In this document: piece by piece, positions 36,771 to 48,338 of the stretch
How positions within the stretch are numbered: the stretch's first letter is position 1
Layout: every line of letters starts with the position of its first letter
Assembly (NCBI RefSeq): GCF_016653115.1
Contig: NZ_NHRX01000061.1
Coordinates: forward strand, 1 to 64,000
DNA length: 64,000 nucleotides
Direction of reading: 5' to 3'
DNA from: Rhodocyclus purpureus
GTDB lineage: Bacteria > Pseudomonadota > Gammaproteobacteria > Burkholderiales > Rhodocyclaceae
Made by a program: the position numbers and the translations under genes
The notes under the pieces: model-generated
Told to the model about the DNA's origin: nothing
Database searches by the model: none
The model's input: only the letters and a program-made list of their open reading frames with translations

Positions 36771-37509
36771 AGCGGGCGTGGCGGCGGCGACCGAACTGCC
36801 GGCGGGCGCGAGCGGCGATCCGCGGGCGGCGCTGGCAGCCTGGCGCGCGCAGCACGCGCCAGGCTTCGATCCGGTCGGCTTTCGCTTCATCGAGGCGCTG
36901 GCCGACCGCGCCGCGGCTGCGCAGGGCGAGCTCCGGCGCATCCTCGAGGCGAAGCTGGCCGACGCGCTATGCGCGTACGGCGAGCGCTTCGCGAGGGCGC
37001 GGGACGAGGCGAGGCAGATACTGGCGCGGACGATGGAGCGCTTTCCCGCTGCCTGCGACGAACTGGAGGGGGCGTTTTCGCGCGGAGAGTTCGCCGGCTT
37101 GCGTCGGATCGCCGTGCGCCTGGAAAGCGGGCAGCGCGCTCCTGCCTTGGCAGAGTTGCTCGCCCATGCGCGATCCAGTGCAGAGGCAGCCGGCGCCCCG
37201 GGCGCGGGTCCTGCGGGCAAGGCCGTCGCTCAGGGGGAGCTGAAGTCGCTCGCGTATTTCCGGGAAACCTGGTCGACGCTGCATGTCGAGCGCCAGCTCG
37301 CACGGGCGCTGGCCGAGGCCCCGGACAATGCCGGTCCGCTCAATTCACAGCGGCTCATGCTGCAGGCGCTGCAGCTGATGCGCGAGACCTCCCCGGAATA
37401 CCTTGCGCGCTTCATGGCCCATGCCGAAGCCCTGTTGTGGCTGGAGCAGGCTGACCTCGGCAGCCGCCCGGCGCGCGCGGATTCACGCCTGCGCGGGAAT
37501 CCGCGCTGA
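36763..37509 (+). CDS. DUF2894 protein, last gene of Zorya-like operon
   Basis: 248 residues from ATG 36763, overlapping the preceding gene by eight bases. Helical, charged and soluble. The DUF2894 signature is PRAALAAWRAQHAPGFDPVGFRFIEAL near the start and LAYFRETWSTLHVERQLARAL ... GPLNSQRLMLQALQLMRETSPEYL in the C-terminal half. No catalytic motif recognised. Its constant company with DUF3348 and motor genes makes it a part of the same complex or the effector. The last residues look like read-through into repeat DNA (ADSRLRGNPR, from CGGATTCACGCCTGCGCGGG-type sequence). Confidence 0.75.
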   Translation: MREAGVAAATELPAGASGDPRAALAAWRAQHAPGFDPVGFRFIEALADRAAAAQGELRRILEAKLADALCAYGERFARARDEARQILARTMERFPAACDELEGAFSRGEFAGLRRIAVRLESGQRAPALAELLAHARSSAEAAGAPGAGPAGKAVAQGELKSLAYFRETWSTLHVERQLARALAEAPDNAGPLNSQRLMLQALQLMRETSPEYLARFMAHAEALLWLEQADLGSRPARADSRLRGNPR

Positions 37510-37522
37510 CGGCTGGCCCCGG

Positions 37523-37819
37523 CTAGGCATCCGCATCGACGACGACTGACGGCGCCGGCTGGCGCTGGACCAGTTCGCGCAGGAAGAAGGCCTGCGTGAA
37601 CAGCGGCCAGGGTTCGGCCAGCGGGTCGGCGATCTCGACGATGCCTTGGTGACCATCCTCGGCGGTTTCACCGTCGGCGACAGGGTCGCCGAAGAAGGTC
37701 GGCAGGTTGCCGAGGGCGCTCTCGTAGGCAGAGTAATCGTCGTCGGCCTCGATGATGATGAAGGGGTAGGGGCACTCCCACTCCTCGCTGTCGTGCATCG
37801 GTACTCTGAAAAACGCCAT
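37523..37819 (-). CDS. Small acidic protein of unknown function
   Basis: 98 residues from ATG 37819, eight bases after GGAG; a longer upstream frame lacks a site. Opening MAFFRVPMHDSEEWECPYPFIIIEADDD, then acidic and aromatic, no membrane segment or signal. Convergent with the Zorya-like operon (13 bases between stops). No family recognised. Confidence 0.6.
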   Translation of the reverse strand: MAFFRVPMHDSEEWECPYPFIIIEADDDYSAYESALGNLPTFFGDPVADGETAEDGHQGIVEIADPLAEPWPLFTQAFFLRELVQRQPAPSVVVDADA

Positions 37820-37928
37820 GGGCTTGCTCCTGCAGGTTTCCGGAAACGCATAGTTTAAGGCTTGAATGCTCCATGCCGTCGTCGCTTGTGGTACAAGCGT
37901 CCGTTGCGCTTGCGTGAGGAGGACCATC

Positions 37929-38723
37929 ATGAAACTGGCCGAACGGATGAAGAGGGTGCTGCTGAGCTGCGCGCTCGCATCGCTGGCCCTGCCGGCGGCG
38001 AGGGCAGAGGCGCCGCTGCCGGTCAGTTTCGGCTCCGGTTTCGTGGTCAGCGAGGATGGGTACGTGGTGACCGCCTTTCACGTCATCCGCGACCAGCCCC
38101 AGATCCTGGTCGGGCCGCTGGAAAGGAATCTCTGGCGCGTGGCCCAGGTCGTGAAAGTCGACGAGAAGAAGGATCTGGCACTGCTCAAGCTGCGGCTGGC
38201 ACGACCGGCCTTGCCCGTTGCCGAGTGGAAGGACGTGCCGATCGGCCTGGAGGCGCTGGTGATCGGTTACCCGCAACCGCGCATCCAGGGAATGTCGAAG
38301 AAGATCACCGACGGCATCGTGAACGGCGACCGGACCGAGAGCGGCGACGAGGGCTTCTTTCAGTTCAGCGCCGAAGTACAGAAGGGCAATTCCGGGGGGC
38401 CGGTGCTCGCTCCGGATGGATCGGTCATCGGCGTCGTGCGCGCCAAGCTCAACGCGCTGGCCGTCGCCGAGAAGACCCGGGACCTGCCGCAGAACGTGAA
38501 CTACGCGCTCAAGTCGGCGAGCCTGAAGCAGTTCCTCGAAGCGGCAGGCGTTCCCTTCGTCAGCCGCTCGCCCGACCTCGGCGCATGCTACCGGCCCTTC
38601 GAGACATTCCAGCAGGCGCAGGCGTCGATCGTCGCGGTGGTCGGGCGCAAGTCCCCGGAAGTCAAGGCGCAGATCAGTCACGACCAGCAGGGCGACAGCT
38701 TCAGAAACGTGTCGATCGAGTAA
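37929..38723 (+). CDS. Exported trypsin-like serine protease
   Basis: 264 residues from ATG 37929 behind AGGAGG. Signal peptide ends near ARA-EA. Catalytic triad of a DegP/trypsin-type peptidase: His in VVTAFHVIRD, Asp in DEKKDLALLKL, Ser in KGNSGGPVL. No PDZ domain follows, so unlike DegP it has only the protease domain plus an alpha-helical tail of about 50 residues. Probably periplasmic; substrate unknown. Confidence 0.85.
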   Translation: MKLAERMKRVLLSCALASLALPAARAEAPLPVSFGSGFVVSEDGYVVTAFHVIRDQPQILVGPLERNLWRVAQVVKVDEKKDLALLKLRLARPALPVAEWKDVPIGLEALVIGYPQPRIQGMSKKITDGIVNGDRTESGDEGFFQFSAEVQKGNSGGPVLAPDGSVIGVVRAKLNALAVAEKTRDLPQNVNYALKSASLKQFLEAAGVPFVSRSPDLGACYRPFETFQQAQASIVAVVGRKSPEVKAQISHDQQGDSFRNVSIE

Positions 38724-38755
38724 GCTGCCGCAGCGCCTGCCATCGCCCCAGCACC

Positions 38756-40090
38756 ATGCCGAAGAACACAGCTTCCCTCCCGCCGTCTGCCGGAGAACCG
38801 AACAGCGCCGGCGCGTTGCGCCCCGGCGTGCGCCCGCGCGAGGTCTGGGCCTGGGCGATGTACGACTTTGCCAACTCGGGCTACACGACGGTCGTCATCA
38901 CCGCGATCTTCAGCGCCTACTTCGTCGGCGTCGTCGCCGGCAAGAGCGCCTGGGCGACCTTCGCCTGGACCGCGGCCTTGTCCTTGTCCTACCTCTTCAA
39001 CCTGCTCTCGGCGCCGCTGCTCGGTGCCTGGGCCGACGCGCATCGCGGCAAGAAGAAGCTGCTGGCGCTGTCCACCGCCGGCTGCGTGCTCGGCACCGCC
39101 GGCCTCGCGCTGTCCGGACCCGGCGATGTCGCGCTGGCGATCGTCTTCATCGTGATCTCCAACTTCTGCTTTGCCACCGGCGAGAACCTGATCGCAGCCT
39201 TCCTGCCCGAACTCGCCGACGAGGACAACCTGGGCAAGGTCTCGGGCTGGGGCTGGAGCCTCGGCTACGTCGGCGGCCTCGTCAGCCTCGGCGCCTGCCT
39301 CGCCTGGGTCACCTGGGCAGAGGCGCGCGGCGACACGGCGGCGCAATTCGTCCCGGTGTGCATGCTGATCACCGCGCTGCTGTTCGCGCTGTCGTCGGCA
39401 CCGACCTTCCTCTTCCTGCGCGAGCGTTCGACGCTGAAGCCGCTGGCCGAAGGCAGGGCCTGGCGCCGCCTGCGCGCCACCCTGCAGCATGCGCGGCAGT
39501 ATCGGGACATGCGCCGCTTCATGCTCTGCATCGTCTTCTACCAGGCAGGCATCCAGGCGGTGATCGCGCTGGCCGCCATCTACGCCGAGCAGGCGATGGG
39601 CTTCTCGACGACCGAGTCGATCATGCTGATCTTCCTGGTGAACATCACCGCCGCGCTCGGTGCCTTCGGCTTCGGTTACTGGCAGGACCGCCTGGGTTAC
39701 GTGCGTGCGATCGCGCTCACGCTCGCCGGCTGGATCGCGATGATCGTGCTCGCCTGGGCGGCGACCACGCCGCCGCTGTTCTGGGTCGCCGCCAACATCG
39801 CCGGCCTCTGCCTCGGTGCCAGCCAGTCCGCCGGCCGGGCGCTGGTCGGCTACCTGGCGCCCGCGGAGCGCCACGCCGAGTTCTTCGGACTGTGGGGGCT
39901 GGCGGTGAAGTTCTCGTCGATCCTGGGCCCGCTGACCTACGGTGTGGTCACCTGGGCGACCGACGGCAACCATCGGCTGGCGATCCTCGCCACCGGGACC
40001 TACTTCGTCGTCGGCCTCTTGGTCCTCTCGGGGGTCGATGCAGCGAGAGGTCGGCGCGCGGCGCTGGCGAACGGGGCCGCCAGCGACTGA
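38756..40090 (+). CDS. UMF1-family major facilitator transporter
   Basis: 444 residues from ATG 38756. Twelve probable membrane segments. The VWAWAMYDFANSGYTTVV start is the hallmark of UMF1 (Atg22-like) transporters; ADAHRGKKK and the ATGENLIAAFLPELA segments follow. Family members are poorly characterised; Atg22 of yeast exports amino acids from the vacuole. The next gene, a dipeptidase, might be functionally linked. Confidence 0.85.
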   Translation: MPKNTASLPPSAGEPNSAGALRPGVRPREVWAWAMYDFANSGYTTVVITAIFSAYFVGVVAGKSAWATFAWTAALSLSYLFNLLSAPLLGAWADAHRGKKKLLALSTAGCVLGTAGLALSGPGDVALAIVFIVISNFCFATGENLIAAFLPELADEDNLGKVSGWGWSLGYVGGLVSLGACLAWVTWAEARGDTAAQFVPVCMLITALLFALSSAPTFLFLRERSTLKPLAEGRAWRRLRATLQHARQYRDMRRFMLCIVFYQAGIQAVIALAAIYAEQAMGFSTTESIMLIFLVNITAALGAFGFGYWQDRLGYVRAIALTLAGWIAMIVLAWAATTPPLFWVAANIAGLCLGASQSAGRALVGYLAPAERHAEFFGLWGLAVKFSSILGPLTYGVVTWATDGNHRLAILATGTYFVVGLLVLSGVDAARGRRAALANGAASD

Positions 40091-40197
40091 GTCCGGACTG
40101 CCGGCGGCTTCGCGGGCATGAATCGGCGACAATATCGCCTTCCGGGCAGCAGCCCCATCAACTCACGCCGCGCTCAGGCCGTTCAGGACCGAACATC

Positions 40198-41670
40198 ATG
40201 ACATCGACTGCATTTTCTTCCCTCGAACCCGCGTCCGTCTGGGCGCACTTCGCGATGCTGTGCGCGATCCCTCGTCCATCGAAGGGCGAAGAGCATTTGC
40301 GTGACTATCTGCGGTACTGGGCGCGCGACCGCGGTCTCGCGGCGAAGGTCGACCGCGCCGGCAATCTGCTGATCCGCAAGCCGGCGAGCGCCGGGCTGGA
40401 AGACGCGCCGGGTGTCGCGCTGCAGGCGCACCTCGACATGGTCTGCCAGAAGAACGCGGGCACCGACCACGATTTTGCGCTTGATCCGATCCGGCCGCTC
40501 CTGCGTGACGGCTGGATCGTCGCCGAAGAGACGACGCTCGGCGCCGACAACGGCATCGGTGTCGCGCTGATCCTCGCGGCGCTCGAGGACGAGTCGCTCG
40601 TGCACGGGCCGCTCGAAGCACTGCTCACGGTCGACGAGGAGGCCGGCATGGGCGGCGCCCACGGGCTCGCAGCCGGCGAACTCGCGAGCCGGCTGCTGCT
40701 CAACCTCGATACCGAGGAGTGGGGCGAGCTCTACCTCGGCTGCGCGGGCGGACTCGACGTCAATGTCGAACGCGCCGGCCAGCCCGAGCCCCTGCCGCCC
40801 GGGCACACGTGCTGGCGAATCGAGCTCGGCGGCCTGCGCGGCGGGCATTCGGGCATCGACATCCACGAGCAGCGCGGCAATGCGATCAAGCTCCTGGTGC
40901 GCGTCCTGCGTGACCTGGAGCAGCGCCTGCCGCTGCGCCTCGCCGAACTGCACGGTGGCTCGGCGCGCAACGCACTGCCGCGCGAGTCCTTCGCGATCGT
41001 CGCGCTGCCGGCGGCAAGTGCCGACGCGCTCAAGGCCTGCATCGGCTCCTGGCAGGCTCAGCTCTCCGAGGAACTGGAGGGCGTCGATGCGGGTGTCCGC
41101 CTCGGCCTCGCGCCCGCTGCCACCGCTTCCGTGCTGGGTACTGCCGATCAGGCGCTCTGGCTCGCTTCGCTGCACGCGGCCCCGCACGGCGTCCGGCGCT
41201 GGAGCCGTGCCTTTCCCGGCGTCGTCGAGACCTCGAACAACCTCGGCGTGGTCGCGCTGTCGCCGGCAGGCGGCCGCTGCAACTTCATGGTCCGCTCGCT
41301 CGTAGACAGCGGCAGCGCGGCGCTCGCCGACGAGATCGTCAGCCTGTTCGCGCTGTCGGGAACGACGGCCGAAAAGTCGGGCCAGTATCCGGGATGGGCG
41401 CCGAACCCCGGTTCACGCCTGCTCGCGCTGTGCCAGTCGGTCTACCGGCGCGAGTTCGGCGGCGAGGCCAAGGTGCAGGTGATCCACGCCGGCCTCGAAT
41501 GCGGGATCATCGGCGCCAAGCATCCGCGAATCGACATCGTCTCTTTCGGGCCGAGCATCCGCGGCGCGCACGCGCCGGGCGAGCGCGTCGAGGTCGAGTC
41601 GGTGGGAAAGGCCTGGCGGCTGCTGACCGCGATCCTCGCCGAAGTCGCCGCTGGAGCCGAAAGTCGATGA
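40198..41670 (+). CDS. pepD: Aminoacyl-histidine dipeptidase (PepD)
   Basis: 490 residues from ATG 40198. M20-family metallopeptidase of the PepD/carnosinase group: metal ligands His in LQAHLDMVCQK, bridging Asp in LGADNGIG, catalytic DEEAGMGG, ligand region LLNLDTEEWGE, dimer-lid GGHSGIDI, and C-terminal HAGLECGII. It hydrolyses Xaa-His dipeptides in the cytoplasm. Its stop overlaps the next start as ATGA. Confidence 0.93.
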   Translation: MTSTAFSSLEPASVWAHFAMLCAIPRPSKGEEHLRDYLRYWARDRGLAAKVDRAGNLLIRKPASAGLEDAPGVALQAHLDMVCQKNAGTDHDFALDPIRPLLRDGWIVAEETTLGADNGIGVALILAALEDESLVHGPLEALLTVDEEAGMGGAHGLAAGELASRLLLNLDTEEWGELYLGCAGGLDVNVERAGQPEPLPPGHTCWRIELGGLRGGHSGIDIHEQRGNAIKLLVRVLRDLEQRLPLRLAELHGGSARNALPRESFAIVALPAASADALKACIGSWQAQLSEELEGVDAGVRLGLAPAATASVLGTADQALWLASLHAAPHGVRRWSRAFPGVVETSNNLGVVALSPAGGRCNFMVRSLVDSGSAALADEIVSLFALSGTTAEKSGQYPGWAPNPGSRLLALCQSVYRREFGGEAKVQVIHAGLECGIIGAKHPRIDIVSFGPSIRGAHAPGERVEVESVGKAWRLLTAILAEVAAGAESR

Positions 41671-41894
41671 ACGGCGAGGCGACGAACGGCAAGGAACTGG
41701 CTGCTCTGCTGACGACGAAGATGCCTTTCGGCAAGTACGAGGGGCGCGCCATTGCCGACCTGCCGGGCAATTACCTCAACTGGTTCGCGCGCGAGGGTTT
41801 CCCGCCGGGCCGGCTCGGGGAACTGCTGGCGCTGATGCACGAGCTCGACCACAACGGGCTGTCGTCGCTGCTGGAACCGCTGCGGCGGCGCTGA
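41667..41894 (+). CDS. DUF3820 protein
   Basis: 75 residues, ATG 41667 overlapping the pepD stop. MPFGKYEGRAIADLPGNYLNWFAREGFP is the DUF3820 signature, a short family annotated as putative quorum-sensing-regulated virulence factor, with no proven function. Coupled to pepD. Confidence 0.85.
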   Translation: MNGEATNGKELAALLTTKMPFGKYEGRAIADLPGNYLNWFAREGFPPGRLGELLALMHELDHNGLSSLLEPLRRR

Positions 41895-41930
41895 ATTCAG
41901 CCGGCTGTATCGGGCCTGGACGCAGCCGAA

Positions 41931-41990
41931 GTGTGGCGATCGAGAAGAACGAACTGGATCGCCACGGCGCTGTGCGCCTCGCAATGATGC
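41931..41990. repeat. Diverged solo copy of the 2.9-kb-region repeat
   Basis: GTGGCGATC...GAACTGGATCGCCACGGCGC and GCGCCTCGCAATGA match the second half of the 123-bp unit at 2862-3207, with a short internal deletion. It lies between DUF3820 and clpB; the rest of 41895-42092 has no gene. Confidence 0.75.
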
Positions 41991-42092
41991 GGGTTGCGCA
42001 TGACGTTCCGCCTTCACGGCCGCGATCATGCCGACCATCCCGGCTATTGGACGGGGCGACCGGACTCGCCGTGACGCGGCCCGCTCGCTGCC

Positions 42093-42120
42093 CTTGAATT
42101 CGGCGCGCAGCGCCCCATCT
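42093..42120 (+). promoter_or_regulatory. clpB: Sigma-32 heat-shock promoter of clpB
   Basis: CTTGAA (42093-42098) and CCCCATCT (42113-42120) with 14 bases between match the RpoH consensus almost exactly. The clpB start is 36 bases downstream. Confidence 0.85.
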
Positions 42121-42155
42121 GCAAGGCATTCGAACACTCCCGCGGAGAATGCACC

Positions 42156-44738
<2,583 letters not shown>

Positions 44739-44756
44739 AGCGCCCGCGGGCTCCAT

Positions 44757-44777
44757 GGGGGACGGCTGCCGTCCCCC
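44757..44777. terminator. Hairpin after clpB
   Basis: GGGGGACGGC pairs with GCCGTCCCCC around a single T (in practice a loop of 4-5 bases). No T-run, so its role in termination is uncertain. Confidence 0.5.
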
Positions 44778-44864
44778 GGCGGGGCTTGAAGGATCCTGCG
44801 CCGCCCCCAGCTAGGGTGCTCAATCAGCTGTTTTCCGGCTTTTCCGTCCATTCGAGGAGTCGCC

Positions 44865-45098
44865 ATGAACGTCGTCTATGCGAGCGAGCATTACCTGATC
44901 CTGGCCTATCCGTCGCACCAGGCTTACGAACTGGTCGAGCGCGAGCGCTCGCGCAGCCTGTTCCTCGCCGGTGAAGGTGCGAGCGGCTTTCGCGCCGCGA
45001 TCGACAGGATACCCGCCGAGCAGCGCAGCTTCGCCGCGATCGACGCGCTGCTCGAGGAGTTCTGCGCCGGCAGCGCGCGCCCGATCGTTTTTCACTGA
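44865..45098 (+). CDS. DUF3567 family protein
   Basis: 77 residues, ATG 44865 behind GAGGAG. The pattern NVVYASEHYLILAY, YELVERERSRSLFLAGEGA, and the closing PIVFH resembles the DUF3567 family of short beta-proteobacterial proteins. Cytoplasmic, function unknown. Confidence 0.6.
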   Translation: MNVVYASEHYLILAYPSHQAYELVERERSRSLFLAGEGASGFRAAIDRIPAEQRSFAAIDALLEEFCAGSARPIVFH

Positions 45099-45238
45099 GT
45101 CGCTGCCGCACAAGCCGCGCGCAGCCGCTCGTTGCCGCGATCGGCTAGAATCCGGTCGTCGTGTCGGCGACGCCACGACCAATCCTGTCCGCTGATTCCT
45201 GCCGCCGGCGACGCCGCGGCACACTTGAGGAAGTCCCG

Positions 45239-45433
45239 ATGGCTGCTCCCTACGTCTCCGACTACACCCTGTTCATGCGCGAGCTGCTCGCCAGCAACCC
45301 CGACTGGGTCGATGAGCAGCGGCGCGGGCGCGCGATCTGGTGGGAGCGCAAGACCCAGGACGACATCGAGACCTTCGCCAAGGCACGCAAGCAGGTCGGC
45401 TATCCCTACGATGTCAATTTCAAGCAGGACTGA
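45239..45433 (+). CDS. DUF3460 family protein
   Basis: 64 residues, ATG 45239 after TTGAGGAAG. YVSDYTLFMRELLASNP and QRRGRAIWWERK are typical of DUF3460, a small protein family of beta-proteobacteria with no known function. Followed by a strong terminator. Confidence 0.8.
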   Translation: MAAPYVSDYTLFMRELLASNPDWVDEQRRGRAIWWERKTQDDIETFAKARKQVGYPYDVNFKQD

Positions 45434-45445
45434 TTCGCTTCCCTG

Positions 45446-45476
45446 AAAAAACGGGCGCCGCCGGCGCCCGTTTTTT
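45446..45476. terminator. Bidirectional rho-independent terminator
   Basis: A perfect stem, ACGGGCGCCG with CGGCGCCCGT, flanked by A6 and T6. It serves both the DUF3460 gene (plus) and the Pat-like gene (minus), whose stops are 76 bases apart. Confidence 0.92.
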
Positions 45477-45508
45477 CGCCACGGCGGCCCAGAGGCCGCC
45501 GCTGGCAA

Positions 45509-48199
45509 TCAGCCCTGCAGGGGCTTGATCACCCGCTTGACCGCCGGATCCTCGGGGTGCGGGTGGATGGTGAAGCCCAGACTCGTCATCAGCCGGAACA
45601 TCTTGCCGTTGGCGGCGAGCACGTCGCCGACGATGCTGCGGTAACCCTTGGCGCGCGCGCAGTCGATCAGCGAGGTCATCAGCCGGCGGCCGATGCCGTG
45701 CTTCTGCCAGGCGTCGGCGACGGCGAGCGCGAACTCGACCGACTCGCCGTCCGGGTTGGTGACGTAGCGCGAGACGCCGAGCTCGATTTCCTTGCCGTCG
45801 TCGTCGCGCATGATCGCCACCAGCGCCATCTCGCGGTCGTAGTCGATCTGCGTGAAGCGTACCAGCATCGCCTGCGTCATCTCGCGCAGCGTGTCCATGA
45901 AGCGGAAGTAGCGGCTCTCGTCGGACATGTTCTTGAGGAATTCCTGCTCCATCTCGGCGTCCTCGGGACGGATCGGGCGGATGGTGACGATGCGTCCGTC
46001 GGGCAGGGGCCATTCGTCGATCAGATGCACCGGGTAGGGGTGGATCGCCATGTGCGAATAGCGGTCGCCGTTCGGCGGGACGTAGTCGATGACGATGCGC
46101 GCGTCGGCAGCGATCGCTCCGCTCTCGTCGACGATCAGCGGGTTGAGGTCGAGTTCCTGCAGCCAGGGCAGTTCGCAGACCATTTCCGAGATGTTGAGCA
46201 GCACTTCCTCGAGCGCCTCGCGGTTCGCCGGCGGCATGTTGCGGAACTCGTCGAGCAGTTTCGCAGCGCGCGTCGACTTGATCAGGTCCTTGGCCAGGAA
46301 GCGGTTGAGCGGGGGCAGCGCGACCTGCCGGTCGCTGAAGATCTCGACTTCGGAGCCACCGGCACCGAAGGTGATGATCGGCCCGAAGATCGGGTCGCGG
46401 ACGACGCCGACCATCAGCTCGCGTCCGTGCGGACGGTCGAGGTAGGGCTCGATCGAGACGCCGTTGATGCGTGCCTGCGGGCGCTTGCGGCGCACGGTCT
46501 CGATGATGTCGTGGTAGGCGTTGCGCACCGCCAGCGCGCTGGTCAGGTTGAGGCGGACGCCGCCCGCGTCGCTCTTGGTGACGAGGTCCGGCGAATCGAC
46601 CTTCATCGCGATCGGGAAGCCGAGCTGCTCGGCGAGCAGCAGCGCTTCGGTCGGCGTGCGCGCGACCATGGTCTGTGCCACCGGCACGCGGAAGGCGCGC
46701 AGGATGGCCTTCGATTCCATCTCCGAGAGCACCTTGCGCCGTTCCTGCAGCACGGCCTCGACCAGCATCTTGGCGCCTTCGGTCTCGGCGCGCTGCTTGC
46801 GCGAGCTCGGCTCCGGCGTCTGCAGCAGGAGCTTCTGGTTGCGGTAGTAGGTGGCGATGTGGAAGAACAGCTCGATCGCCGTTTCCGGCATGCGGAAGGC
46901 CGGGATCTGCGCTTCCTCGAGCAGTTGCCGCGCTTCCGCAACCTGCTCCTCGCCCATCCAGCAGGCGAGCATCGGCTTCGAGGTCTGCTCGCTGACCTCG
47001 ATCACCGTCTTGGCCACCTCCATCGGATTGGTCATCGCCTGCGGCGCGAGCATGATCAGCATGCCGTCGACGCCGGGGTCCTGGGCGACGGCGAGGATCG
47101 CGTCGCGGTAACGTTCCGGCGTCGCGTCGCCGACGATGTCGATCGGGTTGGCATGCGACCAGTTCGCCGGCAGCGCGGCGTTCAAGGCCTGCATCGTCGG
47201 CAGCGCCAGCTCGGCGAGCGGGATGTTGAGGTCGCCGGCGCGGTCGGCGGCCATCGCGCCGGGGCCCCCGCCGTTGGTGATGATCGCCAGCCGCTTGCCC
47301 TGCGGGCGGAACTTCGATGCCAGTGCCTTCGATGCGTAGAAGAGCTGGCCGATGTTCTGCACGCGGACGACGCCGGCGCGGCGCACCGCGGCGTCGAAGA
47401 CGACGTCGGAACCGGCGATCATCCCCGAGTGCGTCTGCACCGCCGCCGACCCGGCGGCGTGGCGACCGGCCTTGAGCAGGATGATCGGCTTGATGCGGGC
47501 CGCCGAACGCAGCGCGCTCATGAAGCGGCGCGAGTTGCGGATGCCCTCGACGTACATCAGGATGTAGTGCGTGCGGTTGTCGTGGATCAGGTAGTCGAGG
47601 ATTTCGCCGAAATCGACGTCGGCGGTGCTGCCGAGCGAGATCACCGAGGAGAAGCCGACCTTGTTCGACCTGGCCCAGTCGAGTACCGCCGAGCACATCG
47701 CGCCGGATTGCGAGACCAGCGCCAGGTTGCCGGGCTCGGCATTGACGCTGGCGAAGGTGGCGTTGAGGCCGATGTCGGGGCGAATGACCCCGAGACAGTT
47801 CGGGCCGAGCACGCGCACGTTGTAGCTGCGCGCGATTTCCATCAGCTTGCGCTCGAGCGCGGCGCCGGAATGTCCGGACTCGGCGAAGCCCGAGCTGATG
47901 ATGATCACGTTCTTGACGCCGCTGCGACCGCATTGTTCGACGATCGCCGGCACCAGTTGCGGACGCGTGGTGATCACCGCCAGTTCGACGCGTGCGCCGA
48001 TTTCCTCGATCGACTTGTAAGCCTGGACGCCCTGTACCGTTTCGTGGCGCGGGTTGATCGCGTAGAGGCGACCCTTGTAGCCGGACTTGAGGATGTTGCG
48101 GAAGAGGATCCCGCCGAGCGAGGGGTCGCGGTCCGTCGCACCGATGACGGCGACTGATTTGGGCTCGAAGAGACTGGTCAGGTAGTGTTGCTCAAGCAT
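45509..48199 (-). CDS. Pat/PatZ-like protein: NDP-forming acyl-CoA synthetase module fused to GNAT acetyltransferase
   Basis: 896 residues. Order: CoA-binding domain (SVAVIGATDRDPSLGG), succinyl-CoA-synthetase-like domain (HSGMIAGSDVVFDAA; ITNGGGPG), an ATP-grasp part (FPIAMKVDSPDLVTKSDAGGV; GVVRDPIFGPIITFGAGGSEVE), and a C-terminal GNAT domain from about 730 (VTIRPIRPEDAE; ALAVADAWQKHGIGRRLM). PatZ/Pat proteins acetylate acyl-CoA synthetases and other targets; sirtuins reverse this. A His is present at the position equivalent to the phosphohistidine of active ADP-forming synthetases (QTHSGMIAG), so synthetase activity is not ruled out. Confidence 0.88.
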   Translation of the reverse strand: MLEQHYLTSLFEPKSVAVIGATDRDPSLGGILFRNILKSGYKGRLYAINPRHETVQGVQAYKSIEEIGARVELAVITTRPQLVPAIVEQCGRSGVKNVIIISSGFAESGHSGAALERKLMEIARSYNVRVLGPNCLGVIRPDIGLNATFASVNAEPGNLALVSQSGAMCSAVLDWARSNKVGFSSVISLGSTADVDFGEILDYLIHDNRTHYILMYVEGIRNSRRFMSALRSAARIKPIILLKAGRHAAGSAAVQTHSGMIAGSDVVFDAAVRRAGVVRVQNIGQLFYASKALASKFRPQGKRLAIITNGGGPGAMAADRAGDLNIPLAELALPTMQALNAALPANWSHANPIDIVGDATPERYRDAILAVAQDPGVDGMLIMLAPQAMTNPMEVAKTVIEVSEQTSKPMLACWMGEEQVAEARQLLEEAQIPAFRMPETAIELFFHIATYYRNQKLLLQTPEPSSRKQRAETEGAKMLVEAVLQERRKVLSEMESKAILRAFRVPVAQTMVARTPTEALLLAEQLGFPIAMKVDSPDLVTKSDAGGVRLNLTSALAVRNAYHDIIETVRRKRPQARINGVSIEPYLDRPHGRELMVGVVRDPIFGPIITFGAGGSEVEIFSDRQVALPPLNRFLAKDLIKSTRAAKLLDEFRNMPPANREALEEVLLNISEMVCELPWLQELDLNPLIVDESGAIAADARIVIDYVPPNGDRYSHMAIHPYPVHLIDEWPLPDGRIVTIRPIRPEDAEMEQEFLKNMSDESRYFRFMDTLREMTQAMLVRFTQIDYDREMALVAIMRDDDGKEIELGVSRYVTNPDGESVEFALAVADAWQKHGIGRRLMTSLIDCARAKGYRSIVGDVLAANGKMFRLMTSLGFTIHPHPEDPAVKRVIKPLQG

Positions 48200-48338
48200 C
48201 GGGATGCACCTTGAAGGCCGTGTCGATGAAAGGGTTTTTCAGGCGGTCAATCTAGCACAAAAGCTCGCTGCCGACTGTCCGCGCGGCGCCAGTCGGGCGC
48301 GAGCTGCGTCCGCGGAACGGACGGGCGGGCAGCGGGAT

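Noticed and set aside
37862-38755. Upstream in-frame extension of the UMF1 transporter
   Set aside because: It is the shadow of the serine protease gene in another frame; conserved transporter sequence begins just after 38756.
44757-44777. Classical rho-independent terminator after clpB
   Set aside because: The stem is strong but no T-run follows; kept only as a hairpin with low confidence. The same reservation applies to 59485-59513 and 17945-17987.
45557-48157. 866-codon open frame on the plus strand opposite the Pat-like gene
   Set aside because: Antisense shadow in high-GC DNA with no recognisable motif, while the minus strand encodes a complete multi-domain protein. The same applies to 219-2639 minus and 57073-59076 minus.
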